Of a stretch of DNA of 7,453 bases, positions 1 to 6,623 are shown in pieces. Below the pieces are notes generated by a model that was not told the DNA's origin, did not search any database, and saw nothing but the letters and a program-made list of their open reading frames with translations. Position 1 is the first letter of the stretch; each line of letters starts with the position of its first letter. A program made the position numbers and the translations under genes. Origin of the DNA: Bacteroidia bacterium (lineage in GTDB: Bacteria > Bacteroidota > Bacteroidia > Cytophagales > Cyclobacteriaceae); NCBI GenBank assembly GCA_016650355.1, contig JAENVX010000016.1, forward strand, positions 1 through 7,453, given 5' to 3'.

Positions 1-1
1 C

Positions 2-358
2 TTCATGATATTGATATACCCTGTAATTAGCTTTCAGGATAACATTGGACACATAGGATCACGCGATCAGCTGATTGGCAAGCAACCATCTGCTGAAAAG
101 ATTATTAAATATTCAAATGAACTTCAGGTGACAGCACAGACACCTCCAACATTTTTAGTCCATGCCAGCGATGACGATGGAGTAAAATCAGCCAATAGTA
201 TTGTCTTCTATCAAAGTCTTTTAAAATACAAAGTGCCAGCCGAACTACACATTTATCAAAAAGGCGGACATGGTTTTGGTTTGAATAACAAAACCACGGA
301 TGATCTGTGGATGGAACGCTGTAAAAATTGGATGAAGTCAAGCGGTCTGTTGAATTGA
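2..358 (+). CDS. Alpha/beta hydrolase (esterase/dienelactone-hydrolase-like), 3' part only
   Basis: C-terminal 118 codons of an alpha/beta-hydrolase-fold protein. The reading frame is open to the left edge (codon TTC at 2-4), so the ATG at 5 is almost certainly internal. Seen: a strand LIYPVISF; the acid-residue segment PPTFLVHASDDDGV (His codon at 161), in which one of the Asp residues should be the catalytic acid; and KGGHGFG (His codon at 269-271), the usual catalytic histidine. The pattern 'FYQSLLKYKVPAELHIYQKGGHGFGL' is typical of BD-FAE/acetyl-esterase/DLH-like hydrolases. The nucleophile elbow (GxSxG) would lie upstream, outside the window, so activity cannot be confirmed and the exact substrate (acyl or sugar ester, lactone) is unknown. 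The stop TGA at 356-358 overlaps the first ATG of the next gene, which suggests one operon with the PQQ dehydrogenase. Family call is firm; the specific function is not. Confidence 0.5.
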   Translation, partial: FMILIYPVISFQDNIGHIGSRDQLIGKQPSAEKIIKYSNELQVTAQTPPTFLVHASDDDGVKSANSIVFYQSLLKYKVPAELHIYQKGGHGFGLNNKTTDDLWMERCKNWMKSSGLLN

Positions 359-2556
359 TGGTGAATAGAACCCTAATTGAAATGCAAAATAGGAACTTTC
401 GCCTCTTACTTTTATTACTTTCTGCACTGCTGGTATTCTCTTGTGGCAACCCCGAGAGAGAATATAAAACATGGGAGGTTTACAATGGAACTAAAGAAGG
501 AATTAAATATTCTTCCCTGACACAAGTAGACACTTCCAATGTCAATCAATTGCAGGTTGCATGGACGTACAACACCGGAGATGCTGATACATTGAATGCA
601 TCACAGATACAGTGTAATCCTATTGTAGTGGATGGCATACTATATGGTGTTGGACCACAGATGAAACTGTTTGCAATCGATGCCCTTACAGGAAAAGAGC
701 AATGGGTCTTTGATGCTAATTCAAAAACAAGGCATGATGGTAATCGCAGGGCATATCATAATATGATCAACAGCAGGGGCGTGGCTTATTGGACGGACGG
801 AAAGGTAGATAAACGAATATTCTTTACAGCAGGCTCCAATACGTTTGCGATTGATGCCAAGACAGGAAATCCGATAACAACATTTGGTGATAATGGGTCT
901 ATTGATCTCCACAACGATCTTGACCGTGATGTACATGATTTGTTTGTAGTGAACAGTTCCCCGGGGATTGTCTATAAAAACTTAATCATACTTGGTACCC
1001 GTGTTGATGAGGCTCCACCTGCTGCTCCAGGTCACATACGGGCCTATGATGTCCTTACCGGGAAACTGCAATGGATATTTCACACTATTCCGCAGCCAGG
1101 AGAGTTTGGTTATGAAACGTGGGAAGACGAAAACGCATGGAAGCACATAGGTGCGGCTAATACGTGGAGTGGATTTTCTTTGGACGAAAAGCGAGGGATT
1201 CTTTTTGCACCAACCGGTTCGGCCGCCTATGATTTTTATGGAGGCAAGCGCAAAGGGGCCAACCTGTTTGCCAATTGTCTCCTCGCATTAGATGCTTCAA
1301 CAGGAAAGCGTATATGGCACTTTCAATTTATGCACCACGACTTGTGGGATAAAGATCTGCCAACACCTCCAACGCTGATTACTATCGAAAAGGATGGAAA
1401 GACCGTTGATGCGGTAGCACAGACTACAAAAAATGGAATGGTGTATGTGTTCGAACGTGAGACTGGAAAACCAATTTTTGATATTGACGAAGTGCCCGTT
1501 GACACCGTGAGTTATTTAGTGGGCGAAAAGGTGTGGCCAACGCAACCAATCCCGCGAAAGCCAGCACCCTTTGTTCGTCAATCAATAACTGAAAATGATA
1601 TCAATCCATATTTAGCGGATAGTATACAAGCGCGATTAAGAGATGACTTAAAAAGTTATCGGCATGGCAATATGTTTATGCCTCCAGGCACTACACCATC
1701 CATTATACTCCCAGGATATGATGGAGGTGGTGAGTGGGGTGGGGCAGCGTTTGATCCACAAACAGGAGTACTTTATGTAAACGCTAATGAGATGGCGTGG
1801 ATCATGAAGATGAACGAAAACAAAATGGAACAACCGAAAAAGGAATCATGGTTGCAAGCCGGTGAACGTCTTTACAAGCAGAATTGCATGACTTGTCATG
1901 GCGCAGACCGGAAAGGCACTGGCAACAATCCAACGGTGGTTAACATTCGATCGAAATATACATTGAATGATTTTATTGGACTGGTTGAGAATGGTCGAAG
2001 AATGATGCCAGCCTTTAAACAGTTTGATGAACAAGAGAAAAACGCCATCGCGTCTTATTTATTAGGAATGAGAGCAGACCAGAAAAAAGATTTTATCGCG
2101 GGCATTACCAAAATCGACACAGTGAATTTTATGCCTTATAAAATGAGTGGCTACAACAAGTTTCTGAGCCCTGATGGTTATCCTGCCATCAGTCCGCCTT
2201 GGGGAACATTAAATGCAATCAACTTAAATACAGGTGAGTTTGTATGGAAGACAACCCTTGGTGAGTACGAAGAATTTAAATCACGTGGTATACCACCTAC
2301 TGGCACAGAAAATTATGGAGGCCCTGTGGTAACCGCAGGAGGTTTGGTATTCATTGCGGCATCACGCGATAGTAAATTCCGTGCCTTCAATAAGGTGACT
2401 GGAAAAATTGTTTGGGAATATAATCTTCCTGCTTCGGGCTTTGCAACTCCGGCTGTTTATGAGTTGAATGGCAAGCAATATATTGTGATTGCCTGCGGGG
2501 GTGGAAAACTTGGTGCCAAATCAGGGGATTCCTATTTGGCGTTTGCGTTGCCATAG
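358..2556 (+). CDS. PQQ-dependent dehydrogenase (glucose-dehydrogenase type) with internal cytochrome c domain, lipoprotein
   Basis: Quinoprotein that oxidises a sugar or alcohol outside the cytoplasm and passes electrons to a haem c. Three starts are possible: TTG 328 (inside the hydrolase gene, unlikely), ATG 358 (overlaps its stop) and ATG 382. From ATG 382 (724 aa) a clean lipoprotein signal appears: MQNRNF, a Leu-rich stretch, then LVFSC with Cys21. Residues below use that numbering. Propeller repeats of the AIDALTGK/ALDASTGK kind occur throughout. HHDLWDKD (318-325) and TTKNG (Lys350) match the Asp and Lys near PQQ in E. coli membrane glucose dehydrogenase (Asp466/Lys493 as I recall it), with the same 27-residue spacing. 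A class I cytochrome c fold occupies about 490-565: CMTCH at 502-506 (DNA 1885-1899) and a likely axial Met541 or Met542 in RRMMP. Propeller sequence resumes to the C terminus (about 605-724). It lacks the N-terminal membrane helices of E. coli Gcd; the lipid anchor probably replaces them. Family is firm, substrate unknown. Confidence 0.5.
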   Translation: MVNRTLIEMQNRNFRLLLLLLSALLVFSCGNPEREYKTWEVYNGTKEGIKYSSLTQVDTSNVNQLQVAWTYNTGDADTLNASQIQCNPIVVDGILYGVGPQMKLFAIDALTGKEQWVFDANSKTRHDGNRRAYHNMINSRGVAYWTDGKVDKRIFFTAGSNTFAIDAKTGNPITTFGDNGSIDLHNDLDRDVHDLFVVNSSPGIVYKNLIILGTRVDEAPPAAPGHIRAYDVLTGKLQWIFHTIPQPGEFGYETWEDENAWKHIGAANTWSGFSLDEKRGILFAPTGSAAYDFYGGKRKGANLFANCLLALDASTGKRIWHFQFMHHDLWDKDLPTPPTLITIEKDGKTVDAVAQTTKNGMVYVFERETGKPIFDIDEVPVDTVSYLVGEKVWPTQPIPRKPAPFVRQSITENDINPYLADSIQARLRDDLKSYRHGNMFMPPGTTPSIILPGYDGGGEWGGAAFDPQTGVLYVNANEMAWIMKMNENKMEQPKKESWLQAGERLYKQNCMTCHGADRKGTGNNPTVVNIRSKYTLNDFIGLVENGRRMMPAFKQFDEQEKNAIASYLLGMRADQKKDFIAGITKIDTVNFMPYKMSGYNKFLSPDGYPAISPPWGTLNAINLNTGEFVWKTTLGEYEEFKSRGIPPTGTENYGGPVVTAGGLVFIAASRDSKFRAFNKVTGKIVWEYNLPASGFATPAVYELNGKQYIVIACGGGKLGAKSGDSYLAFALP

Positions 2557-2569
2557 AAAGCCATGCTCC

Positions 2570-2809
2570 TCACATCGAATAAAGCATATCTAGGAATTCC
2601 GTTTTGGACATATTTAATGCGCGTAAATGCTGTTTGATTATAAACTCTGGAACGGGATCTATATGCGACTGAACAGTTATAGGCCGATTTAAATCTGACC
2701 TTGAGTAGTGATAATGACCTCCTTTAGTACGAATGCGTTTGCACTCAATGTGCTCTAGAAATTCCAGGTAATCCTTTAAGCCAATATTTCTTAAGTGCCG
2801 GGCGGACAT
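2570..2809 (-). CDS. HicA-like mRNA interferase toxin
   Basis: 79-aa protein of HicA size and pattern, a double-stranded-RNA-binding-fold ribonuclease that would cleave mRNA when its antitoxin is lost. Seen: a basic N-terminal helix region (KDYLEFLEHIECKRIRTKG), then GGHYHY at residues 30-35, where His32 sits at the place of the HicA catalytic histidine. This is followed by the strand RPITVQSH (42-49) and a C-terminal helix IIKQHLRALNMSKTEFLDML, like the usual 'I.kq.gls.eEF' ending. It starts 6 bases after the stop of the upstream HicB-like gene, and AAGG lies 4 bases before its ATG, a fair ribosome binding site by the standards of this window. Its stop faces the end of the PQQ dehydrogenase gene, 13 bases away. 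The order is antitoxin then toxin, the reverse of classical hicAB. Assignment rests on motif pattern, not on a search. Confidence 0.5.
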   Translation of the reverse strand: MSARHLRNIGLKDYLEFLEHIECKRIRTKGGHYHYSRSDLNRPITVQSHIDPVPEFIIKQHLRALNMSKTEFLDMLYSM

Positions 2810-2815
2810 TTTACC

Positions 2816-3202
2816 TTAGCAAGGCACAGAAACAGTTTGGTCAAATTTGGTGAACTGCTTCTCATTTAAAATTTCAGCTAAATAATCGTTTTTGGCGATG
2901 AGATTAGCCAGGTCGGGTGACTTTAACTTTCTCTTTTTAATATCCCCAACTTTGATATTCCAGCCTAATCTTTTTAGTTCTTTAGAAAGTGTGTCTTTAT
3001 GAATGGTGTAATTAAAAAACTCATCAATAGTTACTTCAAAAGATTGTTTAGCCTCATCCACATTATTGCCATAGCCACTTAGGTCAAAAGCCGGACTATA
3101 TATAATAGTTCGACCATCCTCTACAAATTGAAATAGGCCAACAATCACATCCACCTTTGCTGCACTATTAGCAAAACGGCCTGAAAAATTAAGGTTTTTC
3201 AT
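2816..3202 (-). CDS. HicB-like antitoxin
   Basis: Probable antitoxin partner of the downstream HicA-like toxin. With the ATG at 3200-3202 the protein has 128 aa. Residues about 18-63 (VDVIVGLFQFVEDGRTIIYSPAF, then DLSGYGNNVDEAKQSFEVTIDEFF) fit the HicB partial RNase-H fold: strand, a D-G turn, YSPA, a short G-rich turn, then a helix starting DEA. The rest (TLSKELKRLGWNI, then a Lys-rich stretch and a polar tail ending TVSVPC) shows no ribbon-helix-helix or helix-turn-helix that I can recognise, so DNA binding is unproven. An upstream in-frame ATG at 3259 would give 147 aa, but it lies inside a predicted hairpin and adds a segment that is poorly HicB-like, so I prefer 3202. mnmE ends 94 bases upstream on the same strand. 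The gene is AT-rich compared with its neighbours. Confidence 0.5.
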   Translation of the reverse strand: MKNLNFSGRFANSAAKVDVIVGLFQFVEDGRTIIYSPAFDLSGYGNNVDEAKQSFEVTIDEFFNYTIHKDTLSKELKRLGWNIKVGDIKKRKLKSPDLANLIAKNDYLAEILNEKQFTKFDQTVSVPC

Positions 3203-3248
3203 TAATCTGATTTTAACCTTGCTAATTAAACAAAAATTTATGTAAAAT

Positions 3249-3284
3249 CTGAACCTCATTATCTAATGCTTCTTAAGGATTCAG
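3249..3284 (-). other. Imperfect hairpin between mnmE and hicB (possible weak terminator or leader structure)
   Basis: On the minus-strand RNA, CUGAA (3284-3280) pairs with UUCAG (3253-3249). After one bulged U, CCU pairs with AGG. Beyond a 7-base one-sided bulge, CAUU/AAUG pair around a 4-base loop. AUUUUACAU follows, so the U-run is too short for a strong intrinsic terminator. It sits in the 94-base gap after the mnmE stop and could partly separate mnmE from hicBA. Folded by eye only. Confidence 0.5.
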
Positions 3285-3296
3285 GTTTTAACAGCT

Positions 3297-4682
3297 CTAC
3301 TTTCCGATACAAAACTTTGAAAAAATATTTTCTAGCAAATCATCTGTTGTGATCTCACCTGTAATTTCACCAAGGTAATGCAGCGATTGCCGAATGTCCA
3401 TCGCCAGGAAATCGCCCGTCACACCATCGTCCATGCTTTTTAATACGCGGCTTAAAGAATCAAATGTCATCGTTAGGTTTTGATAATGACGCAAATTGGT
3501 GACCAACACATCACCTTGCTTTACGGTGTTGATATGCACTTGGTTTAGAATCAAGTTTTTTAACTCTTCTATGTTGGTCTTCTGTGCAGCAGATATCATT
3601 ACAAAATCCTGGTTTTCCAGACTTCTAAGAATAAATCGATTTGCCTTATCCACTTTGTTCCCCACCTTAATGAAAGGAACGCCTAGCAGTTTCAGTTCAT
3701 CTTCTTCCTGCTTTATTTCGGTAGAATTAGTCTGAGAAAGATCGAACATGTAGAGGATCAACGAGGCTTGTTTCATTTTTTCGCGCGTTCGCCCAACTCC
3801 AATAGCCTCTATCTCATCTTGTGTATCACGCAGACCGGCAGTATCTATAAAACGAAAGGTGATACCGCCAAGTATCATCTCATCTTCAATGGAATCGCGT
3901 GTTGTACCGGGTATGTGCGAAACAATAGCGCGTTCTTCGTTCAATAGCACATTCAGTAACGTTGACTTTCCTGCATTGGGCTTGCCCGCGATGACTGTTG
4001 GAACCCCGTTCTTGATTACGTTCCCCTGATCAAATGATTGAATGAGTACTTGTAAATACGATTGAATTTTAAGAATTAAGTTTTTGAGATCATCCCGCTT
4101 GGCAAACTCAACGTCTTCTTCGCCAAAGTCGAGTTCAAGTTCAACAAGAGAAGCAAAATGAATGAGCTCTTCGCGAAGGCGTTTTATTTCTTGTGAGAAG
4201 CCACCGCGCATCTGGTTGTGTGCAGCCTGCCGTGCATTGTCGGTCTCCGCATGGATCAAATCTGCAACAGCCTCGGCCTGTGCAAGATCGAAACGTCCGT
4301 TTAGAAAAGCACGCTTGGTGAATTCACCAGGCTGTGCAAGTCGGGCGCCATTTTTCAAAAGAAGTTTTATTATTTCTTTAATGATTATGGGTGAACCATG
4401 GCAGGAAATCTCTACTGCATTTTCATGCGTAAAGGAGTTAGGTTCCTTAAAGACGGAGACCAACACATCGTCAATTGTTCTTTCTCCATCAGTAATCGCC
4501 CCAAAATGAATTGTATGAGATTGTTGCTCTAAAAGGTTTTTACCAGCAAATGCAGTCTGAGCTATTTTTATAGAATCTTTTCCCGAAAGGCGAATGACAG
4601 CCAGTGCACTCACGCCTTGAACCGTGGCCAGTGCAACGATGGTGTCATCGTGATTGTTGGGAGCGTGAGCTTTTGGACTCAT
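3297..4682 (-). CDS. mnmE: tRNA uridine-5-carboxymethylaminomethyl(34) synthesis GTPase MnmE
   Basis: Full-length (461 aa) MnmE/TrmE. With MnmG (GidA) it forms the complex that builds the cmnm5 group on the wobble uridine U34 of certain tRNAs, using a methylene-tetrahydrofolate-derived carbon, FAD/NADH and GTP hydrolysis, in the cytoplasm. The N-terminal folate-binding domain (about 12-128) contains DTIVALAT and QPGEFTKRAFLNGRFDLAQAEAVADLI (117-143, signature positions), then a long helical region. The G domain is inserted in the helical part: P-loop GKPNAGKST (233-241), GTTRD (259-263), DTAG (280-283), NKVD (342-345), SAA (364-366). The C terminus FCIGK with Cys458 is the invariant tail of the family. 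The ATG at 4680-4682 gives a normal N terminus. It lies 35 bases after mntH on the same strand and may be co-transcribed with it. Function is secure. Confidence 0.5.
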   Translation of the reverse strand: MSPKAHAPNNHDDTIVALATVQGVSALAVIRLSGKDSIKIAQTAFAGKNLLEQQSHTIHFGAITDGERTIDDVLVSVFKEPNSFTHENAVEISCHGSPIIIKEIIKLLLKNGARLAQPGEFTKRAFLNGRFDLAQAEAVADLIHAETDNARQAAHNQMRGGFSQEIKRLREELIHFASLVELELDFGEEDVEFAKRDDLKNLILKIQSYLQVLIQSFDQGNVIKNGVPTVIAGKPNAGKSTLLNVLLNEERAIVSHIPGTTRDSIEDEMILGGITFRFIDTAGLRDTQDEIEAIGVGRTREKMKQASLILYMFDLSQTNSTEIKQEEDELKLLGVPFIKVGNKVDKANRFILRSLENQDFVMISAAQKTNIEELKNLILNQVHINTVKQGDVLVTNLRHYQNLTMTFDSLSRVLKSMDDGVTGDFLAMDIRQSLHYLGEITGEITTDDLLENIFSKFCIGK

Positions 4683-4710
4683 TTAATAATATGAAGCTAT
4701 AAATTATTAA
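4683..4710 (-). repeat. AT-rich inverted repeat directly upstream of mnmE
   Basis: TTAATAAT (4683-4690) and ATTATTAA (4703-4710) are perfect 8-base arms around a 12-base spacer. They fill most of the 35-base gap between the mntH stop and the mnmE start codon. The arms are purely A/T, so the hairpin would be weak, and chance in AT-rich intergenic DNA is a fair explanation. Confidence 0.5.
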
Positions 4711-4717
4711 TTCGTTG

Positions 4718-6610
4718 TTATTTCTCCCGTACAATCAAAACGGGGATGTCCACTCTATGCCTTACCGTATCAACCGTAGTACCAAAAATCAGGTCTTTAA
4801 TAAAATTATGACCATGCGCACCCATCACTAAAAGTTCGGCATTAAACTCTTTGACAAACTTGGGTATTGTACGCTTTGGATTTCCGTACCCAATCCTCAT
4901 TTCTACCTTAAAGTTTTTGTCCTGTAATTGTTTTACATATGCGTGTAAGGCATTTGCATCCTCACTAGATTCATGGTCGGCAATATCACTACCATATACC
5001 ATAGCACCGGCTGTTTCAACAACGTGGATCAATAAATAGTTGGCCTGTTCTCCACCCTGAGATAGTGCACTTCGAATGGTAAGGGAATCAATCGATGAAA
5101 AATCGATACAAATTGCTACGCGGCTGTAAAGCGGTTTTTCTGAAACATCCAACACTGCAGCGGTGCCGTGTGGAATTTTCGCCTCCCGCTCAGATGATCG
5201 TCTCATGAGCAAAGGTTTGATGGTAATGTATAACAACAGAACACCTGCGCCAATACAAACAGGAACAACGGTTGACCAAATGATCCAGACGCTGTCTCCA
5301 GCAGTATTCATCCATAGGCTTACCTCTTGATACACAAGTTTTATGTTAAGTGAAACAATGATGAAGGCAACTGCCCAAGCTGCAATCTTCATCCAAAGTT
5401 TAATAGCATAGGCACCCATTTTTATTTTGTCACTGGTAAAGTGAATAAGAGGGATGACCGCAAATCCAAGCTGAAGGCTAAGCACCACCTGGCTAAAAAC
5501 AAGCAGCTCGCCTGTTTTAGTTTCACCATAAATGAGAATAACAATATAAGCAGGAATGATAGCAATCAACCTTGTAATAAGTCTACGCAACCAGGGAGCA
5601 ATCCGTAAGTTTAAGTATCCTTCCATCACGATCTGGCCTGCCAACGTTCCTGTGATAGTAGAGCTTTGGCCCGCTGCAATTAACGCAATCCCAAAAAGGA
5701 GTGGGGCTAATTCTGTGCCAGTGAGGGGTGATAAAAATTTATACGCGTCCTGTATGTCCGAAACTTCATGCATTCCAGCTTTGAAGAAAGTAGATGCCGC
5801 CAGAATAAGTATTGCAGCGTTAACGAAGAAAGCTGCATTCAGGGCAATCGCAGAATCGATGAAATTGTATTTAATTGCTGTCCAAATTCCTTTTTCAGTG
5901 GTGTCGAACCTTCGGCTTTGCACGAGGGATGAGTGTAAATATAAATTGTGAGGCATTACCGTTGCCCCGATAATTCCAATGGCAATATAAAGTGCAACAT
6001 CATTCGGGATGGAAGGAACCAATCCTTTGACGAGGTCGCCCATAACGGGTTTTACCAAAATCATTTCTACGAGAAAAGCTGCACCTATAATCGCCACCAA
6101 AGCAATAATGAATGCCTCTATCTTCCTAATTCCATAATTTTGTAAGATCAACAGGAGTAGTGTATCCAATACTGTCAGGCTGACTCCCCAGACAAGAGGC
6201 AAACCAAACAACAGCTGTAGCCCGATCGCCATTCCTAATACCTCCGCGAGGTCACATGCGGCAATTGCTAACTCAGCTAATATCCACAGGACAAAATTTA
6301 CAACAGGCGGAAAGGTTGCACGGGAAGCTTGTGCAAGGTCTAATTGACGCACTATACCTAGCCTCGCGCTTAGACTTTGCAAGAGAAGGGCCATTATATT
6401 AGACATTAACAGCACCCACAGCAGGGTATACCCAAACTGACTGCCGCCTGCTATATCGGTTGCCCAATTACCGGGATCCATATAGCCTACGCTTACCAAA
6501 TAGGCAGGGCCCATAAAGGCAAATAGTTTTCGCAATCCTCTGCGGTTGGTATCAACAGAGGCGTTTACTTCACTTAACGATTTTCTATTTGCTTCACTTC
6601 GAGTGACCAT
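4718..6610 (-). CDS. mntH: NRAMP-family divalent metal transporter fused to a C-terminal universal stress protein domain
   Basis: 630-aa inner-membrane transporter that should import Mn(II) and/or Fe(II) with protons. The NRAMP part (about 25-470) has 11-12 hydrophobic segments. In TM1, DPGN (45-48) gives Asp45 and Asn48. In TM6, ATVMPH (216-221) gives Ala216 and Met219, the metal-binding residues of the family, plus the conserved His221. GQSSTITGTLAGQ (314-326) is the conserved transport signature. After a short basic linker (MRRSSEREAK), residues about 493-630 (DNA 4721-5134) form a complete UspA-like domain with the nucleotide-binding pattern Gx2Gx9G(T): Gly597, Gly600, Gly610-Thr611, so ATP binding is plausible. 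Bacterial MntH proteins are usually about 410-450 aa without this tail. Usp could gate or tune transport in the cytoplasm; this is inference. It starts 13 bases after mntR, which probably represses it. The metal preference is not settled by sequence alone. Confidence 0.5.
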   Translation of the reverse strand: MVTRSEANRKSLSEVNASVDTNRRGLRKLFAFMGPAYLVSVGYMDPGNWATDIAGGSQFGYTLLWVLLMSNIMALLLQSLSARLGIVRQLDLAQASRATFPPVVNFVLWILAELAIAACDLAEVLGMAIGLQLLFGLPLVWGVSLTVLDTLLLLILQNYGIRKIEAFIIALVAIIGAAFLVEMILVKPVMGDLVKGLVPSIPNDVALYIAIGIIGATVMPHNLYLHSSLVQSRRFDTTEKGIWTAIKYNFIDSAIALNAAFFVNAAILILAASTFFKAGMHEVSDIQDAYKFLSPLTGTELAPLLFGIALIAAGQSSTITGTLAGQIVMEGYLNLRIAPWLRRLITRLIAIIPAYIVILIYGETKTGELLVFSQVVLSLQLGFAVIPLIHFTSDKIKMGAYAIKLWMKIAAWAVAFIIVSLNIKLVYQEVSLWMNTAGDSVWIIWSTVVPVCIGAGVLLLYITIKPLLMRRSSEREAKIPHGTAAVLDVSEKPLYSRVAICIDFSSIDSLTIRSALSQGGEQANYLLIHVVETAGAMVYGSDIADHESSEDANALHAYVKQLQDKNFKVEMRIGYGNPKRTIPKFVKEFNAELLVMGAHGHNFIKDLIFGTTVDTVRHRVDIPVLIVREK

Positions 6611-6623
6611 TTCTATTTCTATG

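Noticed and set aside
328..357. TTG at 328 as start of the PQQ dehydrogenase
   Set aside because: It lies inside the hydrolase gene and adds a charged segment ahead of a clean lipoprotein signal that begins at ATG 382; ATG 358 or 382 is far more likely.
105..449. Minus-strand frame of 114 codons across the hydrolase/dehydrogenase junction
   Set aside because: Antisense to the hydrolase catalytic region and the lipoprotein signal; low-complexity Arg/Ser/His composition.
2545..2575. Possible bidirectional terminator between the dehydrogenase and hicA
   Set aside because: The 13-base gap and its flanks give only short GGC/GCC pairings and no T-run on either strand.
3203..3259. Longer HicB-like protein starting at ATG 3259
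   Set aside because: The extra 19 residues do not resemble the family, and that ATG lies within a hairpin stem; ATG 3202 precedes the expected N terminus.
4162..4509. 115-codon open frame on the plus strand inside mnmE
   Set aside because: Antisense to a fully conserved GTPase; the translation is Ser/Arg/Cys-rich and resembles no protein, as expected of a shadow frame.
5556..6145. Two plus-strand open frames (131 and 65 codons) inside mntH
   Set aside because: Both are antisense to conserved NRAMP transmembrane segments and show no family motif.
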